Source: CAYNQN01 sp964530525 (lineage in GTDB: Bacteria > Actinomycetota > Acidimicrobiia > Acidimicrobiales > Acidimicrobilacustridaceae). From it: 8,948 nt of DNA. The position numbers and the translations under genes were made by a program. Numbering within the stretch: position 1 is the stretch's first letter; every line of letters begins with the position of its first letter. Shown here piece by piece: positions 1 to 6,215 of the stretch. The stretch is from NCBI GenBank assembly GCA_964530525.1, contig CAZHBH010000079.1, positions 1-8,948 of the forward strand. Reading direction: 5' to 3'. The notes under the pieces were generated by a model. The model was given only the letters and a program-made list of their open reading frames with translations. It did not search any database and was not told where the DNA came from.

Positions 1-2
1 CC

Positions 3-476
3 GAGACCGAGGGCTTCTCGGGCCGGCGCACCGCCGAGATCGTGGGCATCACCTATCGCCAGCTCGACTACTGGGCTCGCACCGACCTGGTGCGCCCGTC
101 GCTCGCAGACGCCAAGGGCAGCGGGTCTCGGCGTCGCTACGGCTACCGGGACCTCCTCGAGCTCCGGGTCATCAGGAACCTCCTCGACGCCGGGATCCGG
201 TTGGAGACGGTGCGAGACGTGTTCGCCTACCTGCGCGAGCACCTCGGCGAGGACGTGACGCAGGCGAACCTCGTCATCGACGGCCACACGGCCCTGCTCG
301 TGCGGAGCGACGGAGAGCTGATCGACCTCGTGCAGAAGGGTCAGGGCGTGCTCAACGTGCTCTCGCTGGCCAAGGTGCAGCAGGACGTGACCCGCAAGCT
401 CGTGGAGCTGTTCCCCTCCAGCGTGGACGAGGGCGGCGCAGGCGGAGTCGAAGGGTCCCGGCTCGCCTCTGGCTGA
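3..476 (+). CDS. MerR-family transcriptional regulator, Rv1830 (ResR/McdR)-like, 5'-truncated
   Basis: The reading frame is open from the first bases of the window, so the true start lies upstream and only the last 157 residues are visible. The winged helix-turn-helix core is clear: GITYRQLDYWARTDLV is the DNA-recognition helix region, followed by a GSGSRRRYGYRDLLELR wing and a 'LLDAGIRLETVRDVFAYLR' helix. From memory this matches M. tuberculosis Rv1830 (ResR/McdR), a regulator linked to growth and cell division, almost motif for motif, including the later GQGV segment. In M. tuberculosis Rv1830 lies close to gcvB (Rv1832) and gcvH (Rv1826), so the adjacent gcvT/gcvP pair fits a conserved neighbourhood. 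A start at GTG 42 would cut into the HTH and is unlikely. Family assignment is confident; orthology is inferred and the target genes here are unknown. Confidence 0.88.
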   Translation, partial: ETEGFSGRRTAEIVGITYRQLDYWARTDLVRPSLADAKGSGSRRRYGYRDLLELRVIRNLLDAGIRLETVRDVFAYLREHLGEDVTQANLVIDGHTALLVRSDGELIDLVQKGQGVLNVLSLAKVQQDVTRKLVELFPSSVDEGGAGGVEGSRLASG

Positions 477-533
477 ACCGGGCAGATCGGTCCGAGCGGT
501 CGCGTAGGCGCGGACGTGTAGGGTCCCGGCTCG
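452..533. repeat. 14-bp direct repeat flanking the resR-like/gcvT junction
   Basis: AGGGTCCCGGCTCG occurs at 452-465, inside the last codons of the regulator gene, and again at 520-533, where its final G is the first base of the gcvT GTG start. The second copy is preceded by T and so forms a TAGGGT -10 box; the first copy is preceded by A and does not. It may be chance, a small duplication or a protein-binding site. Confidence 0.6.
519..524 (+). promoter_or_regulatory. Putative -10 box (TAGGGT) of a leaderless gcvT promoter
   Basis: TAGGGT matches the actinobacterial -10 pattern TANNNT and ends 8 nt before the gcvT GTG at 533, the spacing that would place the transcription start on the start codon itself. 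No Shine-Dalgarno sequence precedes this GTG, as expected for a leaderless mRNA. A clear -35 box is not visible. The placement is inference from motif and spacing. Confidence 0.5.
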
Positions 534-1618
534 TGCGACTCAGCCCGCTCGACGATGCCCACAGAGGCCTAGGGGCCAAGATGGTCCCGTTCGGTGGCTG
601 GGAGATGCCGCTCAGCTACCCCCTGGGAACGATCGGTGAGCACCGGGCTTGCCGGCACGGCACAGCCCTGTTCGACGTCAGCCACCTCGGCACGGTCCGC
701 GTCGAGGGGCAGGGCGCCTTCGACGCCCTGCAGGCAGCCTTCACGAACGACCTCGGCCGGATCGGCCCGGGGCGAGCCCAGTACACGCACCTGCTCGACC
801 CGGACGACGCCTCTGTGCTCGACGACATCATCGTGTGGTGGATCGATCCCGAGCGCTTCGACGTGATGCCCAACGCATCCAACACCGAGCGCGTCAGCGC
901 GGCGCTCCAGAGTGCCGCCGCGACGGTGCGCGACGTGACGACCGAGCGGGCCCTGCTCGCCGTCCAGGGACCCGGCGCTCGCCGGTTGCTGGAGGTCGTG
1001 GCGCCCGACGCCGCAGAGGTGGGACGCTTCAGGGTCGCCGAGGTCGAATGGCGCGGCACGCAGCTCCTGGTGGCGGGCACCGGGTACACCGGGGAGGACG
1101 GCGTCGAGCTGGCAGTGCCCGTGGTGCAGGCCAGGACCCTCTGGGACGAGCTGTGCGATGCGGGAGCGGTGCCGGCAGGCCTCGGCGCGCGGGACACCCT
1201 CAGACTCGAAGCCGGACTACCTCTCCATGGACACGAGTTGGGACCAGGCATCACGCCCTTGCAGGCGGGCCTCGGCTGGGTGGTCAGCTGGGACAAGGGA
1301 GACTTCATCGGACGGGAGGTGCTGGCCGCCGAGCGCGAGGGGGGCGTCACCCGCAAGATCGTGGGCCTGGCGACCGAGGGACGACGGCCACCCAGGGAGG
1401 GGAGCGACGTCGTGACGGTGGACGGCTCTGCCGAGCCCCGGCGGGTGGGCACGGTGACGAGCGGGAACTTCTCGCCCGAGCTGGGACACGGCATCGCCCT
1501 CGCCCTGGTGGGCTCCGGGGTGGGGGAGGCAGATCACCTCGCAGTCGACGTCCGGGGGACCCTGCTGCCCGCCAGGGTGGTCCCCAGGCCCTTCGTCAAG
1601 CGCCCGACTCCGGCCTGA
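533..1618 (+). CDS. gcvT: Glycine cleavage system T protein (aminomethyltransferase)
   Basis: This is a 361-residue cytoplasmic enzyme, normal length for GcvT. It takes the aminomethyl group carried on lipoyl-GcvH and, with tetrahydrofolate, releases ammonia and forms 5,10-methylene-THF. Visible family motifs are GLGAKMVPFGGWEMP (residues 12-26), FDVSHLG (47-53, usually FDVSHMG), the acidic LDD at 96-98 that contains the folate-site aspartate, NASNTER, the RLEAGLPLHGHEL segment, and TSGNFSP near the C-terminus. The GTG at 533 gives the usual short N-terminus before 'SPLDDAH' and sits 8 nt after a TAGGGT box, suggesting a leaderless transcript. It lies 56 bp after the Rv1830-like regulator and converges with gcvP, whose stop is 3 bp away. 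No glycine riboswitch fits in the short upstream gap. Identification is secure. Confidence 0.96.
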   Translation: MRLSPLDDAHRGLGAKMVPFGGWEMPLSYPLGTIGEHRACRHGTALFDVSHLGTVRVEGQGAFDALQAAFTNDLGRIGPGRAQYTHLLDPDDASVLDDIIVWWIDPERFDVMPNASNTERVSAALQSAAATVRDVTTERALLAVQGPGARRLLEVVAPDAAEVGRFRVAEVEWRGTQLLVAGTGYTGEDGVELAVPVVQARTLWDELCDAGAVPAGLGARDTLRLEAGLPLHGHELGPGITPLQAGLGWVVSWDKGDFIGREVLAAEREGGVTRKIVGLATEGRRPPREGSDVVTVDGSAEPRRVGTVTSGNFSPELGHGIALALVGSGVGEADHLAVDVRGTLLPARVVPRPFVKRPTPA

Positions 1619-1621
1619 GCC

Positions 1622-4546
1622 TCAGTCGTCGTACGCCTCCATCGGCGGACACGAGCACATCACGTTGCGATCGCCGTAGGCGTTGTCGATCCGGCTCACC
1701 GGTGGCCAGTACTTGTCGGGGCGGGCGGGGCCCACCTCCCGCCCGGGCGGGCCTCCGGGAAAGGCGCCGAGGCTGCGCTCGTAGGGGTGGGTCCAAGGCT
1801 CCGCCAGCAGGTCCTCGGCAGTGTGGGGGGCGTTGACCAACGGGTTGTCGTCCTCTGGCCACTCGCCGCTGGCCACCTTGTCGATCTCGGCACGGATCGA
1901 CGCCATGGCGTCGCAGAAGCGGTCGAGCTCCGCCTTGCCCTCTGACTCGGTGGGCTCCACCATGAGCGTTCCGGCAACAGGGAAGGACATCGTGGGGGCG
2001 TGGAAGCCGTGGTCGACGAGCCGCTTGGCCACGTCCTCGGCCGTGATGCCGGTGGATCTGGTGAGCGGGCGCATGTCGACGATGCACTCGTGGGCGACCA
2101 GGCCCGAGCGGCCGGGAGCGGATGACGGGCCCGAGCGGCCGGGAGCGGATGACGAGCCCGAGCCCGCGTAGAGGATGGGGAAGTGCTCGGCGAGGCGGTG
2201 CGCCACGTAGTTGGCCGACAGGATCGCCACCGCCGTGGCCTCAGCCAGGCCCTCGGCTCCCATCATCGTGATGTAGGCCCAGGAGATCGGCAGGATCCCC
2301 GCGGAACCCCATGGACCTGCCGAGATCGGCCCTATCCCGGTGGACGGCCCCGCTTCGGGCACCAGCGGGTGGTTGGGGAGGAACGGGGCCAGGTGGGCCC
2401 TCGCGGCGACGGGTCCCACGCCCGGGCCGCCGCCTCCGTGAGGGATGCAGAAGGTCTTGTGGAGGTTGAGGTGCGAGACGTCAGCGCCGAACTGCCCGGG
2501 CTTGGCGAGACCCACCAGGGCGTTGAGGTTGGCCCCGTCGAGGTAGACCTGACCCCCGTTGTCGTGGACGATCTCGCACATCTCGACGACCGCTGCCTCG
2601 AACACGCCATGGGTGGAGGGGTAGGTGACCATCAGGCACGAGAGCCGCTCCGAGTGCTCCGCAGCCGCCTCGCGGAGGGCCTCCACGTCGACGTTGCCGT
2701 CCTCGTCGCAGGGCACCACGACCACCTTCATCCCCGCCATCGAGGCGCTTGCGGCGTTGGTGCCGTGAGCCGAGGCGGGGATCAGGCAGACGTCTCGGGC
2801 GCCTTGCCCCTCGCTCTCCTGGAAGGCGCGGATCGCCAGCAACCCGGCGAGCTCCCCCTGCGATCCCGCGTTGGGCTGCAGGGAGACGGCGTCGTAGCCG
2901 GTGATCTCGGCGAGCATGCGCTCGAGGTCGTCGAAGAGCTGGTGGTAGCCGCTGGCCTGCTCGGCGGGCACGAACGGGTGGATGTCGGAGAACTCTCGCC
3001 AGGTGATGGGGATCATCTCTGCCGTGGCGTTCAGCTTCATGGTGCAAGAGCCGAGGGGGATCATCGTCCTGTCCAGCGCCAGGTCGCGATCGGCGAGTCG
3101 CCTCAGGTAGCGCAGCATCTCCGTCTCGGAGTGGTAGCTGTTGAACACGGGGTGAGCGAGCATCGGCTCCGTGCGCACGAGCCTCGGGGGGATGGAGCTC
3201 TCCGGCGTGGCGACAGAGTCGAACCGTCGATCCAGGTCGAAGGCAGCCCAGACCCGCTCCACCACGTCCGGGGTCGAGGTCTCGTCGAGGGTGATCCCTA
3301 TGGTGTCGTCATCCCTCAACCTCAAGTTGAGGCCGAAGGACAGCCCCGCCGCCAGGCGCTGGCGGGCCTTGCCGGGCTCTCGGATCGTGAGGGTGTCGAA
3401 GTACGAGTCGTGCAGCACCTCGACACCTCCGGAGCGAAGCCCAGCGGCGAGCGTGGTGGTGAGCTCGTGCACCCGAGCTGCGATGCGGCGCAGGCCCTCG
3501 GGGCCGTGCCAGACCGCGTACAGGCCCGAGACGACTGCGAGAAGCACCTGAGCGGTGCAGATGTTGGAGGTGGCGCGCTCTCGACGGATGTGTTGCTCAC
3601 GGGTCTGCAGCGCCAGCCGAAAGGCGGTCCTGCCGGAAGAGTCCACCGAGACCCCTACCAACCGTCCTGGCAGGTTCCGCTGGTACGCATCCCTGGTCGC
3701 CATGTATCCCGCGTGCGGACCCCCGTAGCCCATCGGCACGCCGAAGCGCTGCGTGGAGCCCACGACGATGTCGGCTCCCACCTTGCCGGGCGGCGTGAGC
3801 GCCACGAGAGCGAGGATGTCAGCGGCCACGCACGCCAGGCCGCCCGCCGAGTGGATCGCCTCCACGAGGGGAGCGAGGTCCCGCACGCGACCGCTCGATC
3901 CCGGGTACTGAACCAAGAGCCCGAAGGCTCCGTCGAGCTCCAGGGGTTCGTCGAGGTCGACGGACCGAACCTGGATGCCGAGGGGCCTGGCGCGCGTCGC
4001 TATCACGGCGAGGGTCTGGGGGTGGCAGTCGGCGTCCACCAAGAACGTGTCTCCGGCACCAGGGGCGAGGCGCTTCGCCATGGCCATGGCCTCCGCCGCC
4101 GCCGTTCCCTCGTCGAGCAGCGAGGCGTTGGCCAGATCGCACCCGGCGAGGTCGGCCACCATCGTCTGGAAGTTGAGGAGCGCTTCGAGGCGCCCCTGGG
4201 AGATCTCGGGTTGGTAGGGCGTGTACGCGGTGTACCAGGCGGGGTCCTCTACCACGTTGCGCTGGATCACCGGCGGGGTGATGGTGTTGGTGTAGCCGGT
4301 CCCGATGAGAGAGGTCAGGACCTGGTTGCGATCGGCCAGCGAGCGGAGATGCGCCAGCATCGCCGATTCGGAGATCGGCGGGCCCAGCTCGAGCGGCTTG
4401 TCCCAGCGGATCGACGGGGGGACCACGGCGTCCATCAGCTCGTCGATCCCGTCGACTCCGAGCACGCTCAGCATCTCGGCGCGCTCTTGCGGGGTGGGTC
4501 CGATGTGGCGGGGGATGAACCGGTCATCGCCGGAGAGACGGGTCAT
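1622..4546 (-). CDS. gcvP: Glycine cleavage system P protein (glycine dehydrogenase, decarboxylating), fused form
   Basis: This 974-residue PLP enzyme decarboxylates glycine and passes the aminomethyl group to lipoyl-GcvH. It is the single-chain form in which the two halves (GcvPA and GcvPB of other bacteria) are joined. It starts in the usual way with 'DRFIPRHIGPT'. The N-terminal half shows GVPMGYGGPHAGYMATRD; the C-terminal half shows LGSCTMKLNATAEM, LQPNAGSQGELAGLLAIR, SAHGTNAASASMAGM, and the PLP-binding lysine K697 in NLHKTFCIPHGGGGPGVGP. The end (HAPTMSFPVAGTLMVEPTES, YGDRN, CSCPP) is canonical. Odd feature: about 17 extra Ser/Gly/Pro/Arg residues at roughly 796-816, between 'LYAGSG' and 'LVAHEC', encoded by a tandem repeat. 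ATG 4546 is the family-typical start; no strong SD is seen. It follows a SnoaL-like gene by 78 bp in the same direction. Confidence 0.97.
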   Translation of the reverse strand: MTRLSGDDRFIPRHIGPTPQERAEMLSVLGVDGIDELMDAVVPPSIRWDKPLELGPPISESAMLAHLRSLADRNQVLTSLIGTGYTNTITPPVIQRNVVEDPAWYTAYTPYQPEISQGRLEALLNFQTMVADLAGCDLANASLLDEGTAAAEAMAMAKRLAPGAGDTFLVDADCHPQTLAVIATRARPLGIQVRSVDLDEPLELDGAFGLLVQYPGSSGRVRDLAPLVEAIHSAGGLACVAADILALVALTPPGKVGADIVVGSTQRFGVPMGYGGPHAGYMATRDAYQRNLPGRLVGVSVDSSGRTAFRLALQTREQHIRRERATSNICTAQVLLAVVSGLYAVWHGPEGLRRIAARVHELTTTLAAGLRSGGVEVLHDSYFDTLTIREPGKARQRLAAGLSFGLNLRLRDDDTIGITLDETSTPDVVERVWAAFDLDRRFDSVATPESSIPPRLVRTEPMLAHPVFNSYHSETEMLRYLRRLADRDLALDRTMIPLGSCTMKLNATAEMIPITWREFSDIHPFVPAEQASGYHQLFDDLERMLAEITGYDAVSLQPNAGSQGELAGLLAIRAFQESEGQGARDVCLIPASAHGTNAASASMAGMKVVVVPCDEDGNVDVEALREAAAEHSERLSCLMVTYPSTHGVFEAAVVEMCEIVHDNGGQVYLDGANLNALVGLAKPGQFGADVSHLNLHKTFCIPHGGGGPGVGPVAARAHLAPFLPNHPLVPEAGPSTGIGPISAGPWGSAGILPISWAYITMMGAEGLAEATAVAILSANYVAHRLAEHFPILYAGSGSSSAPGRSGPSSAPGRSGLVAHECIVDMRPLTRSTGITAEDVAKRLVDHGFHAPTMSFPVAGTLMVEPTESEGKAELDRFCDAMASIRAEIDKVASGEWPEDDNPLVNAPHTAEDLLAEPWTHPYERSLGAFPGGPPGREVGPARPDKYWPPVSRIDNAYGDRNVMCSCPPMEAYDD
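2101..2163 (-). repeat. 27-bp tandem repeat inside gcvP
   Basis: Two identical 27-bp units occupy 2101-2127 and 2128-2154, and a third, 9-bp fragment at 2155-2163 matches at 8 of 9 bases. On the coding strand this gives the nine-residue units SSAPGRSGP and SSAPGRSGL. The unit length is a multiple of three, so the frame is kept. The repeat lies where other GcvP proteins have only a short loop before VAHEC, so it is probably a surface-loop expansion by replication slippage. Confidence 0.9.
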
Positions 4547-4624
4547 GTGGTCACTCTGGCATAGTCCGTGAGGGAGCGGACGAAACCGGCGACCGGACGG
4601 GCCGGCCCGGCGGGGGAGCGAGGG
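4547..4624. other. Intergenic gap before gcvP with a 12-bp palindrome
   Basis: The 78 bp between the SnoaL-like gene and gcvP hold a perfect, loopless 12-bp palindrome, CGGGCCGGCCCG (4598-4609). On the - strand, TATGCC lies 11 nt before the gcvP ATG but does not satisfy TANNNT, so I do not call a promoter. The palindrome could be an operator or simply a product of high GC content. Confidence 0.25.
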
Positions 4625-5038
4625 TCAGGCGAGCTGGCGCGCCACCGTGGCGTGGTCGAAGTAGTTGCGAACGCAGGTGAGCCCGCCCTGATCGAACATG
4701 TAGATCGAGGCCATCCTCACCCTGAATCCTCGCTGCGTGGGCTCGATGCCCTCGATGCGCCCCGCGTGCGTGCCGCTCACCCAGGACTCGGCGATGGATG
4801 CCGAGGGGGCGTGGTGCAGTGCGATCACCTCTGCGGCGTAGTCGGGGAAGGCGTTGCGTCGCTCCTTCAGGTAGCGGGTGCACACCGCCATCCCGTCGTA
4901 GACGCGACCGTTGCCGATCAGCTCGTATCGGGGATGGGGGAACACCTCGGCGAGGCGCTCGAAGTCGAGCTCCCGCTCGGCCTCGAGGAGGGTGGTGATC
5001 ACCTCGGCTCGCCGGCGTTCGAACAGCTGGTCGGTCAT
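4625..5038 (-). CDS. SnoaL-like / NTF2-fold polyketide cyclase family protein
   Basis: This is a 137-residue protein of the SnoaL-like branch of the NTF2 superfamily, small cone-shaped alpha+beta barrels that act as cyclases, isomerases, hydrolases or simple binding proteins. Supporting features are the N-terminal helical stretch, 'YELIGNGRVYDGMAVCTRYL' with the typical glycine-rich turn, 'FPDYAAEVIALHH', a strand 'ESWVSGTHAGRIEGIEPTQR', and the terminal 'VRMASIYMFDQGGL...VRNYFDH'. I chose ATG 5038 over an in-frame start at 5131 because GGGGAG lies 7 nt upstream, the domain begins right after it, and the longer form would overlap the upstream gene. It lies 29 bp after the class II aldolase-like gene, so the two are probably co-transcribed and may act on one substrate. 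Family fold is fairly sure; the reaction is unknown. Confidence 0.82.
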   Translation of the reverse strand: MTDQLFERRRAEVITTLLEAERELDFERLAEVFPHPRYELIGNGRVYDGMAVCTRYLKERRNAFPDYAAEVIALHHAPSASIAESWVSGTHAGRIEGIEPTQRGFRVRMASIYMFDQGGLTCVRNYFDHATVARQLA

Positions 5039-5067
5039 CGGATGACTCCCCACTCCCTCCACGTTCG

Positions 5068-5829
5068 TCACCCGAGGAGATCGGGTTGCAACCGGACGAT
5101 CACTTCGTACATCGACTGGAAGCTCAGCCATCCCGTGAACGGATCACCCACCTGGTCCGCCGTGAGCTCGGCCTGGGCTGGGGGGATCTCCACCAGGGGG
5201 CCGGCCGCCTGCGCCAGGAGCTGGGCGTGGCAGCTGCGGTCCATCGCGACGAACCACCACACCGCTTCGTCCACCGACGAACCGACCGTGAGCAGGCCGT
5301 GGTTGCGGAGTATCACCGCCTTTCGGTCACCCAGAGCGTGGGCGATCCTCTTTCCCTCCTCGGCCTCGACCACCACGCCCGTGTAGTCGTCGAACAGCGC
5401 GTGGTCCCCGTAGAAGGCGCAGGCGTCCTGGGTGATGGGTGCCAGCTCCCTTCCCAGCGCCGAGAACGCCTTGCCGTGGACGGAGTGGGCGTGAGCCGCG
5501 GACATCACGTCGGGACGGGCTGCGTGGACCTGGGAGTGGATGCAGAACGCCGCGGGGTTCACGGCCCAATCGCCGGCCACGACCTCGCCGTGGTGGTCGA
5601 CCATCACCAGATCGCTCACCCGCACGTGGGAGAAGGGCATCCCGAACGGGTTCACCCAGAACCGATCGCTGAACTCGGGATCCCTGACCGTGATGTGCCC
5701 GGCGATGCCCTCGTCGAAGCCCAGGTGGCCGAAGATGCGCAGGCCGGCGGCGAGACGCTGCTTCACGTAGGCGCGCTCTTCCGCTGCGGATTCGAACGTG
5801 GGCATCGTGTAGGGGATCGGCTTTCCCAT
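5068..5829 (-). CDS. Class II aldolase/adducin family protein
   Basis: This 253-residue protein has the class II aldolase/adducin fold, a zinc-dependent family that includes fuculose- and ribulose-phosphate aldolases/epimerases and many uncharacterised members. Visible features are GIAGHITVR (41-49), a phosphate- or substrate-loop-like segment NPFGMPFSHVRVSDLV (60-75), HAARPDVMSAAHAHSVHG with the metal ligands H113 and H115 (102-119), and the third histidine H177 in LRNHGLLTVG. Where fuculose aldolase has its catalytic glutamate (in 'SSEW'), this protein has 'NPAAFCIH', i.e. alanine at about position 93/94, as in adducin-like members. A classic aldol cleavage is therefore not assured. ATG 5829 is preceded by GGAG at 5-nt spacing. 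It leads a probable two-gene unit with the SnoaL-like gene and is divergent from the cobalamin-riboswitch gene. Substrate unknown. Confidence 0.92.
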   Translation of the reverse strand: MGKPIPYTMPTFESAAEERAYVKQRLAAGLRIFGHLGFDEGIAGHITVRDPEFSDRFWVNPFGMPFSHVRVSDLVMVDHHGEVVAGDWAVNPAAFCIHSQVHAARPDVMSAAHAHSVHGKAFSALGRELAPITQDACAFYGDHALFDDYTGVVVEAEEGKRIAHALGDRKAVILRNHGLLTVGSSVDEAVWWFVAMDRSCHAQLLAQAAGPLVEIPPAQAELTADQVGDPFTGWLSFQSMYEVIVRLQPDLLG

Positions 5830-5844
5830 GGCAGCTCCGGGCTC

Positions 5845-5850
5845 AGCTTA
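5845..5850 (-). promoter_or_regulatory. Possible -10 box (TAAGCT) for the aldolase-like gene
   Basis: On the - strand TAAGCT fits TANNNT and ends 15 nt before the ATG at 5829, leaving room for a short leader that contains the GGAG ribosome-binding site. No convincing -35 box is visible about 17 nt upstream. Weak, motif-only evidence. Confidence 0.3.
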
Positions 5851-5864
5851 CGACCTGGTGGGTC

Positions 5865-5886
5865 CGGCATGCCGTCGTCGGACGAC
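5865..5886. other. Two adjoining palindromes in the divergent intergenic region
   Basis: CGGCATGCCG (5865-5874) and GTCGTC-G-GACGAC (5874-5886) share one base and lie just upstream of the aldolase-like promoter candidate. Such adjacent palindromes could be an operator for the aldolase-like unit. The rest of 5887-5969 is GC-rich sequence in which I see no gene or clear signal. Confidence 0.3.
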
Positions 5887-5969
5887 CGGTCCGGCCAGTG
5901 CGCATCCGGGGGCGGCCGGGGGCGCACGTCCACCTGGCCCCGGTCCACCCCGGTCCCTCGCCACGGTCC

Positions 5970-5998
5970 TTGACGGGGTGCCCCTGGTCTGGTTTGCT
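5970..5998 (+). promoter_or_regulatory. Candidate promoter for the cobalamin-riboswitch transcript
   Basis: TTGACG (5970-5975), a near-consensus -35 box, is followed after exactly 17 bp by TTTGCT (5993-5998), a weak -10 box. This would start transcription near 6005, upstream of the conserved riboswitch core at 6030. If the aptamer instead uses CTGGT at 5989-5993 as part of its closing helix, this promoter cannot be right, so the two readings compete. Confidence 0.4.
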
Positions 5999-6125
5999 CC
6001 CTGGCGACAACAGAGCGAACACGCACGACAGGGGAAGCCGGTCGGAACCCGGCGCTGTCCCGCAACCGTAGGTGTGCCGCCCGCCGAGGCGCCTGCACAC
6101 GAGTCGGAGCACCAGTCGTGAGTGC
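5989..6125 (+). ncRNA. Cobalamin riboswitch (B12 aptamer)
   Basis: The conserved aptamer core is present: AGGGGAAGCCGGT (6030-6042), GGAACCCGGCGCTG (6044-6057), then CCCGCAACCGTA (6059-6070), matching the family pattern GGGAA...GGU...A-CC-G-GC-G-CCCGCAACUGU. A hairpin GTGTGC...GCACAC (from 6072 to 6100) follows, and then a B12-box-like segment, AGTCGGAGCACCAG (6102-6115), which is degenerate relative to the usual GGAGACCUGCC. Possible closing helices are CACGAC (6024-6029) with GTCGTG (6115-6120), or CTGGT (5989-5993) with ACCAG (6111-6115); the exact 5' boundary is not settled. Adenosyl- or methylcobalamin binding normally represses the downstream gene, here the secreted SLH protein. The element sits 96 nt before that gene's start codon. 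Confidence 0.92.
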
Positions 6126-6214
6126 GGCTCACCAGCACCGTCGTGGACAGCGGAGCTGAGCCAGTGCGCGATCGGTGCGCATCGGTTCCCCGTCCTCCGA
6201 CAGAAAGGAACCGA
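6126..6214 (+). promoter_or_regulatory. Riboswitch expression platform with a Shine-Dalgarno-sequestering hairpin
   Basis: TCGGTTCC (6182-6189) is perfectly complementary to GGAACCGA (6207-6214). This 8-bp stem with a 17-nt loop traps the GGA of the ribosome-binding site AAAGGA (6204-6209) and ends one base before the TTG start. Just upstream are TGCGC...GCGCA (6165-6181) and GGCTCA/TGAGCC (6126-6131/6157-6162); the latter competes with GTGAG/CTCAC (6118-6122/6128-6132), which overlaps the aptamer's 3' edge. There is no U-run, so control is probably at translation initiation rather than termination. Confidence 0.7.
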
Positions 6215-6215
6215 G

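Noticed and set aside
477..532. Possible glycine riboswitch before gcvT
   Set aside because: Only 56 bp are available, no aptamer motif is seen, and the promoter signal suggests a leaderless transcript.
616..1836. Long open frames on both strands overlapping gcvT
   Set aside because: Arg/Pro/Ser-rich translations without domain features, fully overlapped by a secure gcvT assignment.
2183..4564. A very long open frame (793 codons) antisense to gcvP
   Set aside because: It mirrors the strongly conserved gcvP coding strand, has low-complexity His/Arg/Gly/Val-rich composition and no recognisable motif; such frames are common artefacts opposite high-GC genes.
5039..5131. N-terminal extension of the SnoaL-like protein to 5131
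   Set aside because: It would overlap the end of the upstream gene by 64 bp and lacks family-like sequence, while ATG 5038 has GGGGAG at good spacing.
5086..5973. Open frame on the + strand opposite the aldolase-like gene
   Set aside because: Antisense to a clear family member, with no coherent motif of its own.
6072..6215. In-frame upstream extension of the SLH protein from GTG 6072
   Set aside because: It starts inside the riboswitch and would put 48 non-signal-like residues before the signal peptide; TTG 6216 has a well-placed ribosome-binding site.
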